A stretch of 64,000 nt of DNA from Natronohydrobacter thiooxidans (GCF_001884735.1 NZ_MJAP01000003.1:310001-374000); one strand, 5' to 3'. Shown: positions 26,687 through 36,365, counted from the stretch's first letter. Numbers and translations: made by a program. The notes: a model not told the origin generated them from the sequence alone.

Positions 26687-27705
26687 TGGAGGATCTCAAA
26701 CCCCTGATCGGCCTTGCCGCCACCCGCCCGCTGACCCGCGCCGAGGCCGAGACCGCGTTCAACCTGCTGTTCGAGGGGCAGGCGACGCCCGCGCAGACCG
26801 GGGGCTTTCTGATGGCGCTGCGCACGCGGGGCGAGACGGTGGATGAATATGCTGCCGCCGCAGGTGTGATGCGCGCGAAATGCGTGAAGGTGCGCGCGCC
26901 CGAGGGGGCGATGGATATTGTCGGCACCGGGGGCGATGGCAAAGGGACGCTGAATATCTCGACCGCGACGGCCTTTGTGGTGGCGGGCGCGGGGGTGGTG
27001 GTCGCCAAACATGGCAATCGCAACCTGTCGTCGAAATCGGGCGCGGCGGATGCGCTGGGCGCTTTGGGCATCGAGGTGATGGTGGGCGCGGATGTGGTCG
27101 AGCGCGCGTTGCAGGGGGCCGGGATCGGCTTCATGATGGCGCCGATGCATCATCCGGCGATGCGGCATGTGGGGCCGGTGCGGATGGAACTCGGGACGCG
27201 CACGATCTTCAACATCCTCGGGCCGCTGACCAATCCGGCGGGGGTGAAATATCAGTTGACCGGGGCGTTCAGCACCGATCTGCTGCGGCCCATGGCCGAG
27301 ACGCTGGCCGCGCTGGGGACCGAACGCGCCTGGCTGGTGCATGGCGGCGACGGGACGGATGAATTGTCGATTGCGGCGGAAAGCGCCGTGGTCGCGCTGG
27401 AGAACGGCGATTTGCGGGAATTTTCGCTGCATCCCGAGGATGCGGGGCTGCCGGTGCATCCGTTCGAGGATTTGCTGGGCGGTGCGCCGGGCGAGAATGC
27501 GCGCGAGTTGCGCGCGGTGCTGACGGGTGCAGGGCGCGCGGCTTACCGCGATGCGGTGCTGCTGAATACAGCGGCGGCGCTGGTGATCGCGGGCAAGGCC
27601 GCTGATCTGCGCGAGGGCGTGGCGCGGGGGCGCGAGAGCCTCGATTCGGGTGCGGCGATGCGCGCGGTCGAGGCGCTGGCGCGGATCAGCCCGGTGAAAT
27701 CGTGA
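26686..27705 (+). CDS. trpD: Anthranilate phosphoribosyltransferase
   Basis: A 339-residue enzyme transferring phosphoribose from PRPP to anthranilate. The PRPP-binding signature [14 protein letters not shown] lies near residue 80, followed by [33 protein letters not shown] is a further family block. The ATG at 26686 overlaps the trpG stop by one base; a GTG three bases earlier is possible. trpC follows after 14 bases. Confidence 0.96.
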   Translation: MEDLKPLIGLAATRPLTRAEAETAFNLLFEGQATPAQTGGFLMALRTRGETVDEYAAAAGVMRAKCVKVRAPEGAMDIVGTGGDGKGTLNISTATAFVVAGAGVVVAKHGNRNLSSKSGAADALGALGIEVMVGADVVERALQGAGIGFMMAPMHHPAMRHVGPVRMELGTRTIFNILGPLTNPAGVKYQLTGAFSTDLLRPMAETLAALGTERAWLVHGGDGTDELSIAAESAVVALENGDLREFSLHPEDAGLPVHPFEDLLGGAPGENARELRAVLTGAGRAAYRDAVLLNTAAALVIAGKAADLREGVARGRESLDSGAAMRAVEALARISPVKS

Positions 27706-27719
27706 AATCGGAGGGCGCA

Positions 27720-28526
27720 ATGGCCACCATTCTGGACAAGATCAAGAGCTACAAGCTGGAAGAGGTCGCCGCCCGCAAAGCTGCGCGCCCGCTGGCCGAG
27801 GTCGAGGAGGCCGCGCGCGCGGCCCCTGCCCCGCGTGGCTTTGCCAGCGCCCTGGCACGGGCCGAGGCGGTGGGCTACGGGCTGATTGCCGAGATCAAGA
27901 AGGCCAGCCCTTCCAAAGGTCTGATCCGGGCCGATTTCGACCCGCCCGCGCTGGCCCGCGCCTATGAGGCCGGGGGCGCGACCTGCCTGTCTGTCCTGAC
28001 CGATACGCCCAGCTTTCAGGGCGCGGATGCGTTTCTGACCGCGGCGCGCGCAGCGACCGCCCTGCCCGCTTTGCGCAAGGATTTCATGTATGACATCTAT
28101 CAGGTGGCGGAGGCGCGCGCGCTGCATGGCGATTGCATTCTGATCATCATGGCCTCGGTCTCTGATGCGCAGGCGCAGGAGCTGGAGGATGCGGCCTTTG
28201 GCTGGGGCATGGATGTGCTGGTCGAGGTGCATGACGAGGAAGAACTGGAGCGCGCGCTTGCGCTGCGCTCGCCGCTTCTGGGGGTGAATAACCGCAATCT
28301 GAAAACTTTCGAGGTGACGCTGGAAACCACCCGGCGGCTGTCGAAACTGGTGCCCGAAGGCAAGCGGCTGATCGCCGAGAGCGGGATTTACACGCCCGCC
28401 GATCTGGCCGATCTGGCGGGCTATGGCGCGCGCAGCTTCCTGATCGGCGAAAGTCTGATGCGGCAGGAAGATGTGGCCGGGGCGACCCGCGCGCTATTGG
28501 CCAATCCCGTCGCGGCCGAGGTGTGA
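27720..28526 (+). CDS. trpC: Indole-3-glycerol phosphate synthase
   Basis: A 268-residue TIM-barrel enzyme closing the indole ring in tryptophan synthesis. Visible blocks are [21 protein letters not shown] (catalytic Lys and phosphate site), [26 protein letters not shown] and [15 protein letters not shown] ribosome-binding site just ahead fixes the start at 27720 rather than the in-frame 27702. It is monofunctional, with no TrpF fused. Confidence 0.96.
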   Translation: MATILDKIKSYKLEEVAARKAARPLAEVEEAARAAPAPRGFASALARAEAVGYGLIAEIKKASPSKGLIRADFDPPALARAYEAGGATCLSVLTDTPSFQGADAFLTAARAATALPALRKDFMYDIYQVAEARALHGDCILIIMASVSDAQAQELEDAAFGWGMDVLVEVHDEEELERALALRSPLLGVNNRNLKTFEVTLETTRRLSKLVPEGKRLIAESGIYTPADLADLAGYGARSFLIGESLMRQEDVAGATRALLANPVAAEV

Positions 28527-28527
28527 T

Positions 28528-29007
28528 GTGGAAAAACTGACACATTTCGACGCTGAAGGCCGCGCACATATGGTTGACGTGTCGCAAAAGTCCCATACAG
28601 CGCGGGTGGCGATTGCCGAAAGCGCGGTGCAGATGCGCCCCGAGACGCTGGCGCTGATTACTGAGGGGCGCGCGAAAAAAGGCGATGTGCTGGGGGTGGC
28701 GCGGCTGGCGGGCATCATGGGGGCGAAACGTTGCGCCGATCTGATCCCGCTGTGTCATCCGCTGCCGATCACCAAGGTCTCGGTCGATCTGGTGCCGGAT
28801 GCCGAGCTGCCCGGTGTGCGGATCCGCGCCGAGGTGCGCACGACGGGCCAGACCGGGGTGGAGATGGAGGCGCTGACTGCGGCTTCGGTCGCGGCGCTGA
28901 CGGTCTATGACATGCTGAAAGCCGCCGAGAAGTCGATGACCATCACCGCGACGCGGGTTGTGCTGAAAGATGGCGGGAAATCAGGGCGTTACGAGGCGGG
29001 ATCATGA
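28528..29007 (+). CDS. moaC: Cyclic pyranopterin monophosphate synthase (molybdenum cofactor)
   Basis: A 159-residue enzyme that, with MoaA, makes the first pterin intermediate of the molybdenum cofactor. The core [12 protein letters not shown] with its active His, and [20 protein letters not shown], are signatures. The start is a GTG at 28528, two bases past the trpC stop; no ATG is available in frame. It is coupled to moeA by an ATGA overlap, and the pairing with trp genes is typical of Rhodobacterales. Confidence 0.95.
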   Translation: MEKLTHFDAEGRAHMVDVSQKSHTARVAIAESAVQMRPETLALITEGRAKKGDVLGVARLAGIMGAKRCADLIPLCHPLPITKVSVDLVPDAELPGVRIRAEVRTTGQTGVEMEALTAASVAALTVYDMLKAAEKSMTITATRVVLKDGGKSGRYEAGS

Positions 29008-30176
29008 TAGCGGTCGAAGAGGCGCTGGCACGGGTTTTCGATCTGGTCACACCGCTGGGCACCGAAGAGATCGCGCTGAAAGATGGCGCAGGCCGGGTGC
29101 TGCGCGGCGCGGTGCGGGCGGCGCGCGATCAGCCCCCTTTTGCGGCATCGGCGATGGATGGCTATGCGATCCGCGGCGCGGCGCAGAAGGGCATGCAGTT
29201 TCAGGTGATCGGCAGCGCGGGCGCGGGCCATGGGTTTGACGGCGCGGTGGCTGAGGGACAGGCGCTGCGCATTTTCACTGGCGCCCCCGTGCCCGAAGGT
29301 GCGAGCCGCGTGATCATGCAGGAAGATGTCACCCGCGAGGGGGATGTGATCACGATCGCGGGTGTCCCCGGCAGCGCGACACATATCCGGCCCCAAGGGG
29401 GTGATTTCCGCGCCGGGGACCAGATCAGCGCCCCGCGGCGTCTGCGGGCCACGGAACTGGCACTGCTGGCGGCGATGAATTGTCCGCGGCTGAGCGTCAG
29501 CGCGCGGCCCGATGTGGCGATCATCGCGACCGGGGATGAGCTGGTCATGCCCGGAGAGACGCCGCGCGCCGATCAGATCATCGCCTCGAATGTCTTTGCG
29601 CTGAAGGCCATGGCCGAGGCCGAAGGTGCGCAGGCGCGGATCCTGCCGATTGCGGCGGATGATGCGGCGAGCCTGCGCGCAGTGTTCGATCTGGCGCTGG
29701 GGGCGGATCTGATCGTGACCGTGGGCGGGGCCTCGGTCGGGGATCATGATCTTGTCGGCCCGGTCTCTGAGGCGCTGGGGGCGACACGCGCCTTTTACAA
29801 GGTGGCGCTGCGCCCGGGCAAGCCGCTGATGGCGGGGCGGATGGGGGATGCGGTGCTGCTGGGGCTGCCGGGAAATCCTGTCTCTTCCATCGTTTGCGGG
29901 CATCTGTTCATGCGCCCTGCGCTGCGCGCGATGCAGGGGCTGGGCGCCCTGCCGCTGCCAAGCCAGCTTGCGGAACTGACCTGCGATCTGCCCGCCAACG
30001 GGCCGCGCACGCATTACATGCGCGCGACGCTGGGGCCGGGGCCGACGATCACCCCCCTGCCCGATCAGGACAGCGCGCTTCTGTCGGTGCTGTGCAGTGC
30101 CGATGCGCTGCTGATCCACCCGGCGGGGGATGGCGCGCGGCGGACGGGAGAACAGATGCGCTATATCGCTCTGTGA
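29004..30176 (+). CDS. moeA: Molybdopterin molybdenumtransferase
   Basis: A 390-residue protein inserting molybdate into molybdopterin. Blocks seen are [13 protein letters not shown] near the N-terminus, [11 protein letters not shown], the MoCF-biosynthesis loop [16 protein letters not shown] and [10 protein letters not shown]. Length matches MoeA. It ends about 80 bases before lexA; the SOS box lies in that gap, so lexA has its own promoter. Confidence 0.95.
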   Translation: MIAVEEALARVFDLVTPLGTEEIALKDGAGRVLRGAVRAARDQPPFAASAMDGYAIRGAAQKGMQFQVIGSAGAGHGFDGAVAEGQALRIFTGAPVPEGASRVIMQEDVTREGDVITIAGVPGSATHIRPQGGDFRAGDQISAPRRLRATELALLAAMNCPRLSVSARPDVAIIATGDELVMPGETPRADQIIASNVFALKAMAEAEGAQARILPIAADDAASLRAVFDLALGADLIVTVGGASVGDHDLVGPVSEALGATRAFYKVALRPGKPLMAGRMGDAVLLGLPGNPVSSIVCGHLFMRPALRAMQGLGALPLPSQLAELTCDLPANGPRTHYMRATLGPGPTITPLPDQDSALLSVLCSADALLIHPAGDGARRTGEQMRYIAL

Positions 30177-30196
30177 GGAAGGTTGACAGAACAGCA

Positions 30197-30211
30197 GAAC
30201 AGAGTTAGAAC
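30197..30211 (+). promoter_or_regulatory. SOS (LexA) box GAAC-N7-GAAC
   Basis: A direct repeat GAAC-AGAGTTA-GAAC lies 43 bases ahead of the lexA start. The GAAC-N7-GAAC / GTTC-N7-GTTC direct repeat is the known alphaproteobacterial SOS box. A third GAAC (30189-30192) precedes it with a shorter gap. It implies that LexA represses its own gene. Confidence 0.85.
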
Positions 30212-30254
30212 ATAATGTGAATATCCGGGTGGGGGACAGCTCAGGGAGCGCGCG

Positions 30255-30947
30255 ATGCTGACACGCAAACAGATTGACCTGTTGAAACTGATCCACACAA
30301 GAATGGAAGCCGAAGGGGTCGCGCCCTCTTTTGACGAGATGAAGGATGCGCTTGATCTGCGGTCGAAATCGGGGATTCACCGGCTGATCACGGCGCTGGA
30401 AGAACGCGGTTTCATCCGCCGCCTGCCGCATCGGGCGCGGGCCATCGAAGTACTGAAACTGCCCGATGCGTTGATGAGCCAGAGTTTCGCGCCGCGCGTG
30501 ATCGACGGGGGCGCGACGGCGCGGCCGGAACCCTCTGCGCGCGCGAGGCCTGAGGATGCGGCGGCGCTGAGCCTGCCGGTCATGGGGCGGATCGCGGCGG
30601 GCACGCCGATTGAGGCGATCAGCGAAGCGGTGCGCGATATTTCAGTGCCGGGCACGATGCTGAGCGGGCGCGCGGCGCATTACGCGCTGGAGGTGCAGGG
30701 CGATTCGATGATCGATCTGGGCATCAATGACGGGGATATCGTGGTGATCCGCGAACAGGAGACGGCGGATAACGGCGATATCGTCGTGGCGCTGGTCGAG
30801 GGGCATGAGGCGACGCTGAAACGGTTCCGGCGGCAGAACGGGATGATCGCGCTGGAAGCGGCCAATCCGGCCTATGAGACCCGGCTGTTGCGCGATGATC
30901 AGGTGGCGGTGCAGGGGCGGCTTGTGGGATTGATCCGCAGCTATTGA
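30255..30947 (+). CDS. lexA: SOS repressor LexA
   Basis: A 230-residue repressor and self-cleaving protease of the S24 family. The N-terminal winged helix ([20 protein letters not shown]...SFDEMKDAL) binds SOS boxes. The cleavage site is Ala115-Gly116 ([11 protein letters not shown]), with catalytic Ser151 (GDSM) and Lys189 (ATLKRF). All parts are intact, so this is the working copy despite two partial copies downstream. The SOS box upstream predicts autoregulation. Confidence 0.97.
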   Translation: MLTRKQIDLLKLIHTRMEAEGVAPSFDEMKDALDLRSKSGIHRLITALEERGFIRRLPHRARAIEVLKLPDALMSQSFAPRVIDGGATARPEPSARARPEDAAALSLPVMGRIAAGTPIEAISEAVRDISVPGTMLSGRAAHYALEVQGDSMIDLGINDGDIVVIREQETADNGDIVVALVEGHEATLKRFRRQNGMIALEAANPAYETRLLRDDQVAVQGRLVGLIRSY

Positions 30948-30961
30948 TGTGGGCGTTGGCG

Positions 30962-30991
30962 GTAGGGTGCGTGCGGGAGCACGCACCTTAC
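30962..30991. terminator. Hairpin GGTGCGTGC-GGGA-GCACGCACC (copy 1)
   Basis: A perfect 9-pair stem with a four-base loop, extended by TAG/TTA pairs, 15 bases past the lexA stop. It recurs at 31329-31358 and 31696-31725 and in weaker form at 3545-3585. There is no T-run. Its place between convergent gene ends suggests bidirectional termination. Confidence 0.6.
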
Positions 30992-31011
30992 GTCGGAAAG
31001 CGGGTGGCAGA

Positions 31012-31140
31012 TCATACCATCATCTCCTTGGTCGCGGTCAGGCGCATATCGGGGTAGTCGCGCGCCACGCGGTCGATATCCCATTGCAGCCGGGTCATGA
31101 CGACCCGCGCCGTCGCTGTCTTCGGCCATATGCTGCGTGT
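31012..31140 (-). pseudogene. prfC 3'-end fragment (copy 1)
   Basis: About 130 bases match the last 43 codons of prfC (31746-31877) with scattered changes, including TTGGTCGCG for TTGGTCCCG and CATGACGACCCG for CATGAAGACCGG. It has no start and joins directly to a lexA fragment, so it is a by-product of the tandem duplication. Confidence 0.85.
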
Positions 31141-31144
31141 TGAT

Positions 31145-31315
31145 GATCACCGTGGCACTGGTCAAGGGACATGAATCGACGCTCAGGCGGTTCCGGCGGC
31201 AGAATGGGATGATCGCGCCGGAAGCGGCCAATCCGGCCTATGAGACCCGGCTGTTGCGCGATGATCAGGTGGCGGTGCAGGGGCGGCTTCAGGGGATTGA
31301 TCCGCAGCTATTGAT
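31145..31315 (+). pseudogene. lexA 3'-end fragment (copy 2 of the array)
   Basis: It encodes a piece like LexA residues 178-226 ([20 protein letters not shown]) but lacks the repressor and cleavage site. An extra base near the end (CTTCAGGGGATT for CTTGTGGGATT) shifts the frame, so the true LexA C-terminus is lost. The first 50 bases differ from the real gene mostly at codon third positions. Confidence 0.85.
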
Positions 31316-31328
31316 GTGGGCGTTGGCG

Positions 31329-31358
31329 GTAAGGTGCGTGCGGGAGCACGCACCCTAC
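31329..31358. terminator. Hairpin GGTGCGTGC-GGGA-GCACGCACC (copy 2)
   Basis: Same 9-pair stem and loop as copy 1. The flanking bases are swapped: GTAAGG...CCCTAC here, GTAGGG...CCTTAC in copy 1. Confidence 0.6.
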
Positions 31359-31378
31359 GTCGGAAAGCGGGTGGCAGA

Positions 31379-31507
31379 TCATACCATCATCTCTTTGGTC
31401 GCGGTCAGGCGCATATCGGGGTAGTCGCGCGCCACGCGGTCGATATCCCATTGCAGCCGGGTCATGACGACCCGCGCCGTCGCTGTCTTCGGCCATATGC
31501 TGCGTGT
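31379..31507 (-). pseudogene. prfC 3'-end fragment (copy 2)
   Basis: Nearly identical to the fragment at 31012-31140 and sharing the same differences from the real prfC end, so the two arose by copying one another after the first duplication. It has no start codon. Confidence 0.85.
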
Positions 31508-31511
31508 TGAT

Positions 31512-31682
31512 GATCACCGTGGCACTGGTCAAGGGACATGAATCGACGCTCAGGCGGTTCCGGCGGCAGAACGGGATGATCGCGCCGGAAGCGGCCAATC
31601 CGGCCTATGAGACCCGGCTGTTGCGCGATGATCAGGTGGCGGTGCAGGGGCGGCTTCAGGGGATTGATCCGCAGCTATTGAT
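31512..31682 (+). pseudogene. lexA 3'-end fragment (copy 3 of the array)
   Basis: Matches the fragment at 31145-31315, with the same divergent first 50 bases and the same one-base frameshift near the end. A single AATGGG/AACGGG change is the main difference seen. Confidence 0.85.
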
Positions 31683-31695
31683 GTGGGCGTTGGCG

Positions 31696-31725
31696 GTAAG
31701 GTGCGTGCGGGAGCACGCACCCTAC
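31696..31725. terminator. Hairpin GGTGCGTGC-GGGA-GCACGCACC (copy 3)
   Basis: Third copy of the stem, 20 bases past the prfC stop on the minus strand. This is the copy that would terminate prfC. Confidence 0.6.
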
Positions 31726-31745
31726 GTCGGAAAGCGGGCGGCAGA

Positions 31746-33353
31746 TCACACCATCATCTCTTTGGTCCCGGTCAGGCGCACATCCGGGTAGTCGCGCGCC
31801 ACGCGGTCGATATCCCATTGCAGCCGGGTCATGAAGACCGGGTCGCCGTCGCTGTCTTCGGCCATATGCTGCTTGTTCGCCGCGGCGAATTTCTCGACCG
31901 CGAGTTTCTCGCCCATCACCCAGCGGGCGGAAGTGAATTGCGTGGGCTCGAACCGCACCGGCAGGCCGTATTCCAGCTCGATCCGGCTCGCCAGAACCTC
32001 GAATTGCAACTGGCCCACCACGCCGACGATGAAGCCCGAGCCGAAGACCGGTTTGAACACCTTGGCGGCCCCTTCCTCGGCGAATTGCATCAGCGCCTTG
32101 TCGAGATGCTTGGCCTTCATCGGGTCGCCCGCGCGGCAGGCCTGCAGCAGTTCCGGCGCGAAACTGGGGATGCCGGTGAAACGCAGCGCCTCGCCCTCGG
32201 TCAGCGCGTCGCCGATGCGCAACTGGCCGTGATTGGGGATGCCGATGATATCGCCCGCCCAGGCTTCTTCGGCCAGTTCACGATCGGCGGCCAGAAACAA
32301 CACCGGCGAGGCCACGGTCATCTGTTTTTTCGAGCGCACATGGGTCAGTTTCATGCCGCGCTCGAAATGGCCCGAGGCAAGGCGCACGAAAGCCACGCGG
32401 TCGCGGTGCTTGGGGTCCATATTGGCCTGCACCTTGAAGACAAAGCCTGTGACCTTGCCCTCTTCCGGGGCGATCTGGCGCGACTCCGCCTTCTGGATCT
32501 GGGGCTGGGGGGCATAGGCGGAAATGCCGTCCATCAATTCCTTCACGCCGAAGGAATTGATCGCAGAGCCGAACCAGATCGGGGTCAGATGACCCTCAAG
32601 CACGGATTTCGGATCGAGCGGCGGCAGCAGTTCGCGCGCCATCTCGATCTCTTCGCGCAGCTTTTCCAGCAGAGGCGCGGGCACATGATTGGCCATTTCC
32701 GGGTCATCCAGCCCGTTCACCACGATGCTTTCGCCGCGCTTGTTGCGGTCGGCGCGGTTCATCAGTTCCAGCCGGTCGCGCAGCAGATCATAGCAGCCGA
32801 TGAATTCCGCGCCGGTGCCGATGGGCCAGCTTGCCGGGGTCACGTCAATGGCGAGGTTTTGCTGGATCTCGTCGATAATGTCGAAAGTCTCGCGGCTTTC
32901 GCGGTCCATCTTGTTGCAGAAGGTCAGGATCGGCAGATCGCGCAGCCGGCAGACCTCGAAGAGCTTGCGGGTCTGGGATTCAACGCCTTTCGCGCCATCA
33001 ATGACCATGATCGCGGCATCCACGGCGGTCAGGGTGCGGTAGGTGTCTTCGGAGAAATCCGAGTGGCCGGGCGTGTCGACCAGATTGAAGCGATAGGGCC
33101 CGAAATCAAAGGACATGGCCGAGGCCGAGACCGAGATGCCGCGGTCCTTTTCCATCTGCATGAAATCCGAGCGGGTGCGGCGCGCTTCGCCCTTGGCGCG
33201 GACCTGCCCCGCCATCTGGATGGCGCCGCCGAAGAGCAGGAATTTCTCGGTCAGGGTCGTCTTGCCCGCATCCGGGTGCGAGATGATGGCAAAGGTGCGC
33301 CGCCGGGCAATTTCGGCGGGCAATTCGGGGCGGTTTGAGGCAAGATCCAGCAT
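31746..33353 (-). CDS. prfC: Peptide chain release factor 3
   Basis: A 535-residue translational GTPase that removes RF1/RF2 from the ribosome after termination. Its G motifs are [12 protein letters not shown] (G1), [17 protein letters not shown] (G3) and FCNKMDRE (G4). Elongation-factor-like domains 2 and 3 follow. Length is normal and the C-terminus ([15 protein letters not shown]) is intact, so the downstream repeat array has not harmed it. It converges with lexA across that array. Confidence 0.96.
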   Translation of the reverse strand: MLDLASNRPELPAEIARRRTFAIISHPDAGKTTLTEKFLLFGGAIQMAGQVRAKGEARRTRSDFMQMEKDRGISVSASAMSFDFGPYRFNLVDTPGHSDFSEDTYRTLTAVDAAIMVIDGAKGVESQTRKLFEVCRLRDLPILTFCNKMDRESRETFDIIDEIQQNLAIDVTPASWPIGTGAEFIGCYDLLRDRLELMNRADRNKRGESIVVNGLDDPEMANHVPAPLLEKLREEIEMARELLPPLDPKSVLEGHLTPIWFGSAINSFGVKELMDGISAYAPQPQIQKAESRQIAPEEGKVTGFVFKVQANMDPKHRDRVAFVRLASGHFERGMKLTHVRSKKQMTVASPVLFLAADRELAEEAWAGDIIGIPNHGQLRIGDALTEGEALRFTGIPSFAPELLQACRAGDPMKAKHLDKALMQFAEEGAAKVFKPVFGSGFIVGVVGQLQFEVLASRIELEYGLPVRFEPTQFTSARWVMGEKLAVEKFAAANKQHMAEDSDGDPVFMTRLQWDIDRVARDYPDVRLTGTKEMMV

Positions 33354-33389
33354 GGCGCGCGTATAGTTTGAGACGCGCGCCCGCGCAAG

Positions 33390-33707
33390 TTATTGCGCGC
33401 AGGTCCGGCAGAAGGGGGTTGCGGGCAAGATGTCCAGCCGCTCTGCGCTGATCTCGGCGCCGCAGGCGACGCAAAAGCCGTATTCCCCCGTTTCGATCCT
33501 GTGCAGGGCGGCGTCGAGCATCTGCAATTCCTTTTGCGCCGCATGACCGAGGGCCTCAAGAGTCTCATCCTCTTCGTGTTCGATGGCATTGTCCTGCCAG
33601 TCGGGGCTGCCATGCGTGCCAAGCTCCTGATCGACGAATGTGGCGCGCGCCATCAATTCGAGCTGGCGTTCCCTGATCTGGGCGCGGCGGGCGGCGATGT
33701 CGGTCAT
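33390..33707 (-). CDS. DksA/TraR-type zinc-finger protein
   Basis: A 105-residue protein: an N-terminal helical coiled coil (RAQIRERQLELMARATFV...) and a C-terminal four-cysteine zinc finger (CVACGAE...CRTC). Small DksA-like proteins bind the RNA polymerase secondary channel. This one is shorter than full DksA, and the coiled-coil tip lacks an obvious DxxDxA, so its activity is uncertain. The start at 33707 (MTDIAARR) follows a clear GGAGG; an in-frame 33728 start is not needed. It lies 36 bases upstream of prfC on the same strand. Confidence 0.85.
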   Translation of the reverse strand: MTDIAARRAQIRERQLELMARATFVDQELGTHGSPDWQDNAIEHEEDETLEALGHAAQKELQMLDAALHRIETGEYGFCVACGAEISAERLDILPATPFCRTCAQ

Positions 33708-33816
33708 GATGTCCTCCGGTTGATACAAGACACTCTGCGCCGCGTGCCGGGCGCGCGTCTTTGATCCGTATCAAATGCCTCTTTTCCGGGGCGCGCTGCC
33801 GCGCTATCAGGGGGGT

Positions 33817-34578
33817 ATGTTGAAAACCCGCATCATTCCCTGCCTGGATGTCGCCGATGGCCGTGTGGTCAAGGGCGTGAATTTTGTTGATCTGCGTGAT
33901 GCAGGTGATCCGGTCGAGGCCGCAAAAGCCTATGACGCAGCGGGGGCGGATGAGCTGTGCTTTCTGGACATCCATGCCACGCATGAAAACCGTGGCACCA
34001 TGTTCGATCTGGTCACGCGCACGGCGGAAAACTGTTTCATGCCGCTGACCGTGGGCGGGGGCGTGCGCACGGTCGAGGATGTTCGGGCGCTGTTGCTGGC
34101 GGGCGCGGATAAGGTGTCGTTCAATTCGGCGGCGGTGGCGGATCCGGATGTGGTGGCGCGGGCGGCGGACCGGTTCGGCAGCCAGTGCATTGTGGTGGCG
34201 ATTGACGCCAAGACCGTGAGCCCCGGCAAATGGGAGATTTTCACCCATGGCGGGCGAAAGCCCACCGGGATTGATGCGGTGGAATTTGCGCGGACTGTGG
34301 CGGCCAAGGGGGCGGGCGAGATCCTGCTGACCTCTATGGATCGCGACGGCACGCGGGCGGGGTTCAATCTGCCGCTCACGCGCGCGATTGTGGATGCGGT
34401 GGGCGTGCCGGTGATTGCCTCGGGCGGGGTCGGCACGCTGGATCATCTGGTTGAGGGGGTGACGGTCGCGGGCGCATCGGCGGTGCTGGCGGCGTCGATT
34501 TTCCATTTCGGGGAATACACGATTGGCGAGGCCAAGGCGCATATGGCGGCGGCGGGCGTTCCGGTGCGGCTGGCATGA
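33817..34578 (+). CDS. hisF: Imidazole glycerol phosphate synthase cyclase subunit
   Basis: A 253-residue TIM-barrel enzyme of histidine synthesis, the partner of HisH. Diagnostic segments: [20 protein letters not shown] with catalytic Asp, [29 protein letters not shown] with the second Asp, and [12 protein letters not shown]. The start at 33817 follows a G-rich ribosome-binding site and matches relatives. Its stop overlaps the hisE start (ATGA). hisH and hisA are not in the window. Confidence 0.97.
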   Translation: MLKTRIIPCLDVADGRVVKGVNFVDLRDAGDPVEAAKAYDAAGADELCFLDIHATHENRGTMFDLVTRTAENCFMPLTVGGGVRTVEDVRALLLAGADKVSFNSAAVADPDVVARAADRFGSQCIVVAIDAKTVSPGKWEIFTHGGRKPTGIDAVEFARTVAAKGAGEILLTSMDRDGTRAGFNLPLTRAIVDAVGVPVIASGGVGTLDHLVEGVTVAGASAVLAASIFHFGEYTIGEAKAHMAAAGVPVRLA

Positions 34579-34889
34579 GTGCGCTCATTCGACTGGCCGC
34601 CACGATTGCCGCGCGACAGGGGGCGGACCCGGAAAGTAGCTGGACGGCGAAGCTGCTGGCCAAGGGGCCAGAGAAATGCGCCGAGAAATTCGGCGAAGAG
34701 GCCATTGAAGCGGTGATCGAGGCGGTGAAGGGCGATCCTGAGCGGCTGACCTCGGAAGCTGCCGATGTGATCTATCACCTGCTGGTCATGTGCGCCGCGC
34801 GGGGCGTCACGCTGACCGAGATCGAGGCGGAACTGGCGCGGCGCGAGGGTGTCTCTGGCGTGGCCGAGAAAGCGGCGCGCAAGCCGTAA
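34575..34889 (+). CDS. hisE: Phosphoribosyl-ATP pyrophosphohydrolase
   Basis: A 104-residue all-helical enzyme removing pyrophosphate from phosphoribosyl-ATP, the second step of histidine synthesis. The MazG-like metal site is seen in [14 protein letters not shown] and [12 protein letters not shown]. It is a stand-alone HisE with no HisI fused, as in other alphaproteobacteria. Coupled to hisF. Confidence 0.95.
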   Translation: MSALIRLAATIAARQGADPESSWTAKLLAKGPEKCAEKFGEEAIEAVIEAVKGDPERLTSEAADVIYHLLVMCAARGVTLTEIEAELARREGVSGVAEKAARKP

Positions 34890-34953
34890 GCCGCCTTGCC
34901 CTGCTTCGGCGCGGGGTATATGGGACACATGTTAAACAACCTGCAGGCGCGAC

Positions 34954-35862
34954 ATGAATGAGTGGCTGCTCTCGCTGATGGGCACCCCGGAAGGGGCGCG
35001 ACTGGCCACGCTTCTGGCGCTGACCGCAGCGCTGGCACATGCGGTTTTCGGGGCGCTGCAGAAGGGCGCGCATGATCCCTGGCTGTCGCGCGGCTCGATC
35101 GATCTGGCGCTGGTGGTGATGTCGGCCCCGGTGGCGCTGTTCTGGTTCGGCCCGCCGCCGGTGCATATGTGGCCGGTGCTGGCGGGGGTGGTGGTGATCC
35201 ATTTCGCCTATAAGCTCGCCATGGCGCTGGCCTATGAAAAGGCCGCATTCACCGTTGTTTACCCGGTGGTGCGCGGCACAGGGCCGTTGATCACGGTGAT
35301 CGCGGCGATGCTGTTTTTCCGCGAATCCTACACGATGGTGCAATGGCTGGGCGTGGCGTGCCTGTCGGGGGGCATTCTGCTGCTGGCGCTGCGCAACCTG
35401 TCGGAAGAGCGCATCGACCCGCGCGCGCTGAAGATCGGGCTGGGCTGGGCGGCGCTGGGGGGTGTGCTGGTCGCGCTCTACACCACCTATGACGCCTGGG
35501 CGATTCGGATTTCGGGCGAGCCGCTGGCGTTTCTGGCGTGGTTCTTCTTCCTCTCCTCGGTCGATTTCATGATCCTCGGGCTGTTGCGCTACCGCAATAT
35601 GGCGCATCGCCCTGCCCCATTGCCGCTGCTCTTGCGTGGGATCGCGGGCGGGCTGATCGCCTATGTCAGTTTCGGCGCGGTGATGATCGCGACGCTGATC
35701 GGCAAGGTGGGGGAAGCGGCGGTGCTGCGCGAGACCTCGACGGTCTTTGCCGCGTTTATCGGCTGGTTCATCCTGAAAGAGCGGGTCGGGCCGCGTAAGC
35801 TGGCGCTGATGTGCATGATCGCGGCGGGGGCGGTGATCATGGAGCTGGGCCGCGCGTCATAG
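34954..35862 (+). CDS. EamA/DMT-family transporter
   Basis: A 302-residue inner-membrane protein with about ten hydrophobic segments in two similar halves, the drug/metabolite transporter fold. KAAFTVVYPVVRGTGPLITVI ends the first half and GEAAVLRETSTVFAAFIGWFILKE the second; these are the usual EamA repeats. The substrate is unknown. It overlaps the convergent CoA-binding gene by six bases. Confidence 0.85.
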   Translation: MNEWLLSLMGTPEGARLATLLALTAALAHAVFGALQKGAHDPWLSRGSIDLALVVMSAPVALFWFGPPPVHMWPVLAGVVVIHFAYKLAMALAYEKAAFTVVYPVVRGTGPLITVIAAMLFFRESYTMVQWLGVACLSGGILLLALRNLSEERIDPRALKIGLGWAALGGVLVALYTTYDAWAIRISGEPLAFLAWFFFLSSVDFMILGLLRYRNMAHRPAPLPLLLRGIAGGLIAYVSFGAVMIATLIGKVGEAAVLRETSTVFAAFIGWFILKERVGPRKLALMCMIAAGAVIMELGRAS

Positions 35863-36327
35863 GCGCGAGGACAGGATGCCCGTATTGATGCCGCCCATGC
35901 GCAATTCGCCGAAGAGGCGTTGATATTCCATTTTCGGGCAGAGATTCTCGATCACATCGATGCCCTGCGCGCGGGCCTTTTCAGCCGCTTGGGCGTGGCT
36001 GACGCCGATCTGCATCCAGATCGTTTTCAGATTCGGGAATACCGCCAAGGCCTCATCGACGATGGCCGGCACGGCGTCCGAGCGGCGGAAGATATCGACC
36101 ATATCGACCTCGGGCGGGCAATCGGCCAGCGTGGCGCGGATTGTCTCGCCGAAGAGCGTCTCGCCCGCGTGGCCGGGATTGACCGGGATGATGCGGTAGC
36201 CCTTGAGCTTGAGATAGCGCGCGACATAGTAGCTGGGGCGAATCTCATTCATCGACACGCCCACGACCGCGATGGTCTTGGTGCGCTCCAGAATGGTTTT
36301 CAGCGTGGTGTCCGGGGGTCTGGTCAT
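35857..36327 (-). CDS. CoA-binding (YccU-type) protein
   Basis: A 156-residue protein with a Rossmann-like CoA-binding domain: TIAVVGVSMNEIRPSYYVARYL at the nucleotide strand, YRIIPVNPG, then VDIFRRSDAVPAIVDEAL and WMQIGV. The closing ENLCPKMEYQRL is family-typical. Its biochemical role is not known. Its end overlaps the EamA gene on the other strand. Confidence 0.88.
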   Translation of the reverse strand: MTRPPDTTLKTILERTKTIAVVGVSMNEIRPSYYVARYLKLKGYRIIPVNPGHAGETLFGETIRATLADCPPEVDMVDIFRRSDAVPAIVDEALAVFPNLKTIWMQIGVSHAQAAEKARAQGIDVIENLCPKMEYQRLFGELRMGGINTGILSSRL

Positions 36328-36365
36328 GGCGGGATGAAACCGCGCGGGGCGGGGCTTGTCCAGAT

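Larger units (their letters stand above)
30785..31877. repeat. Three-fold tandem repeat of lexA 3' end - hairpin - prfC 3' end (about 367-base unit)
   Basis: Unit 1 starts inside the real lexA (30785-31150), unit 2 spans 31151-31517 and unit 3 runs from 31518 into the real prfC end (to about 31877). Each holds about 160 bases of lexA 3' end, the intergenic hairpin and about 130 bases of prfC 3' end (minus). Units 2 and 3 differ by only a few bases in their lexA part. The real lexA lies at the left edge and the real prfC at the right edge, as expected for tandem duplication across a convergent pair. Confidence 0.95.

Noticed and set aside
30941..31791. Identical short ORFs in the lexA-prfC array as new repeated genes
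   Set aside because: They are frames across partial lexA and prfC copies, lacking ribosome-binding sites and ending in hairpin sequence.
30785..31877. CRISPR array
   Set aside because: The repeat unit is 367 bases of gene-derived sequence with no short repeats and unique spacers.
31683..33338. A 551-codon plus-strand open frame across prfC
   Set aside because: Antisense to an intact, clearly recognisable prfC, with no family likeness.
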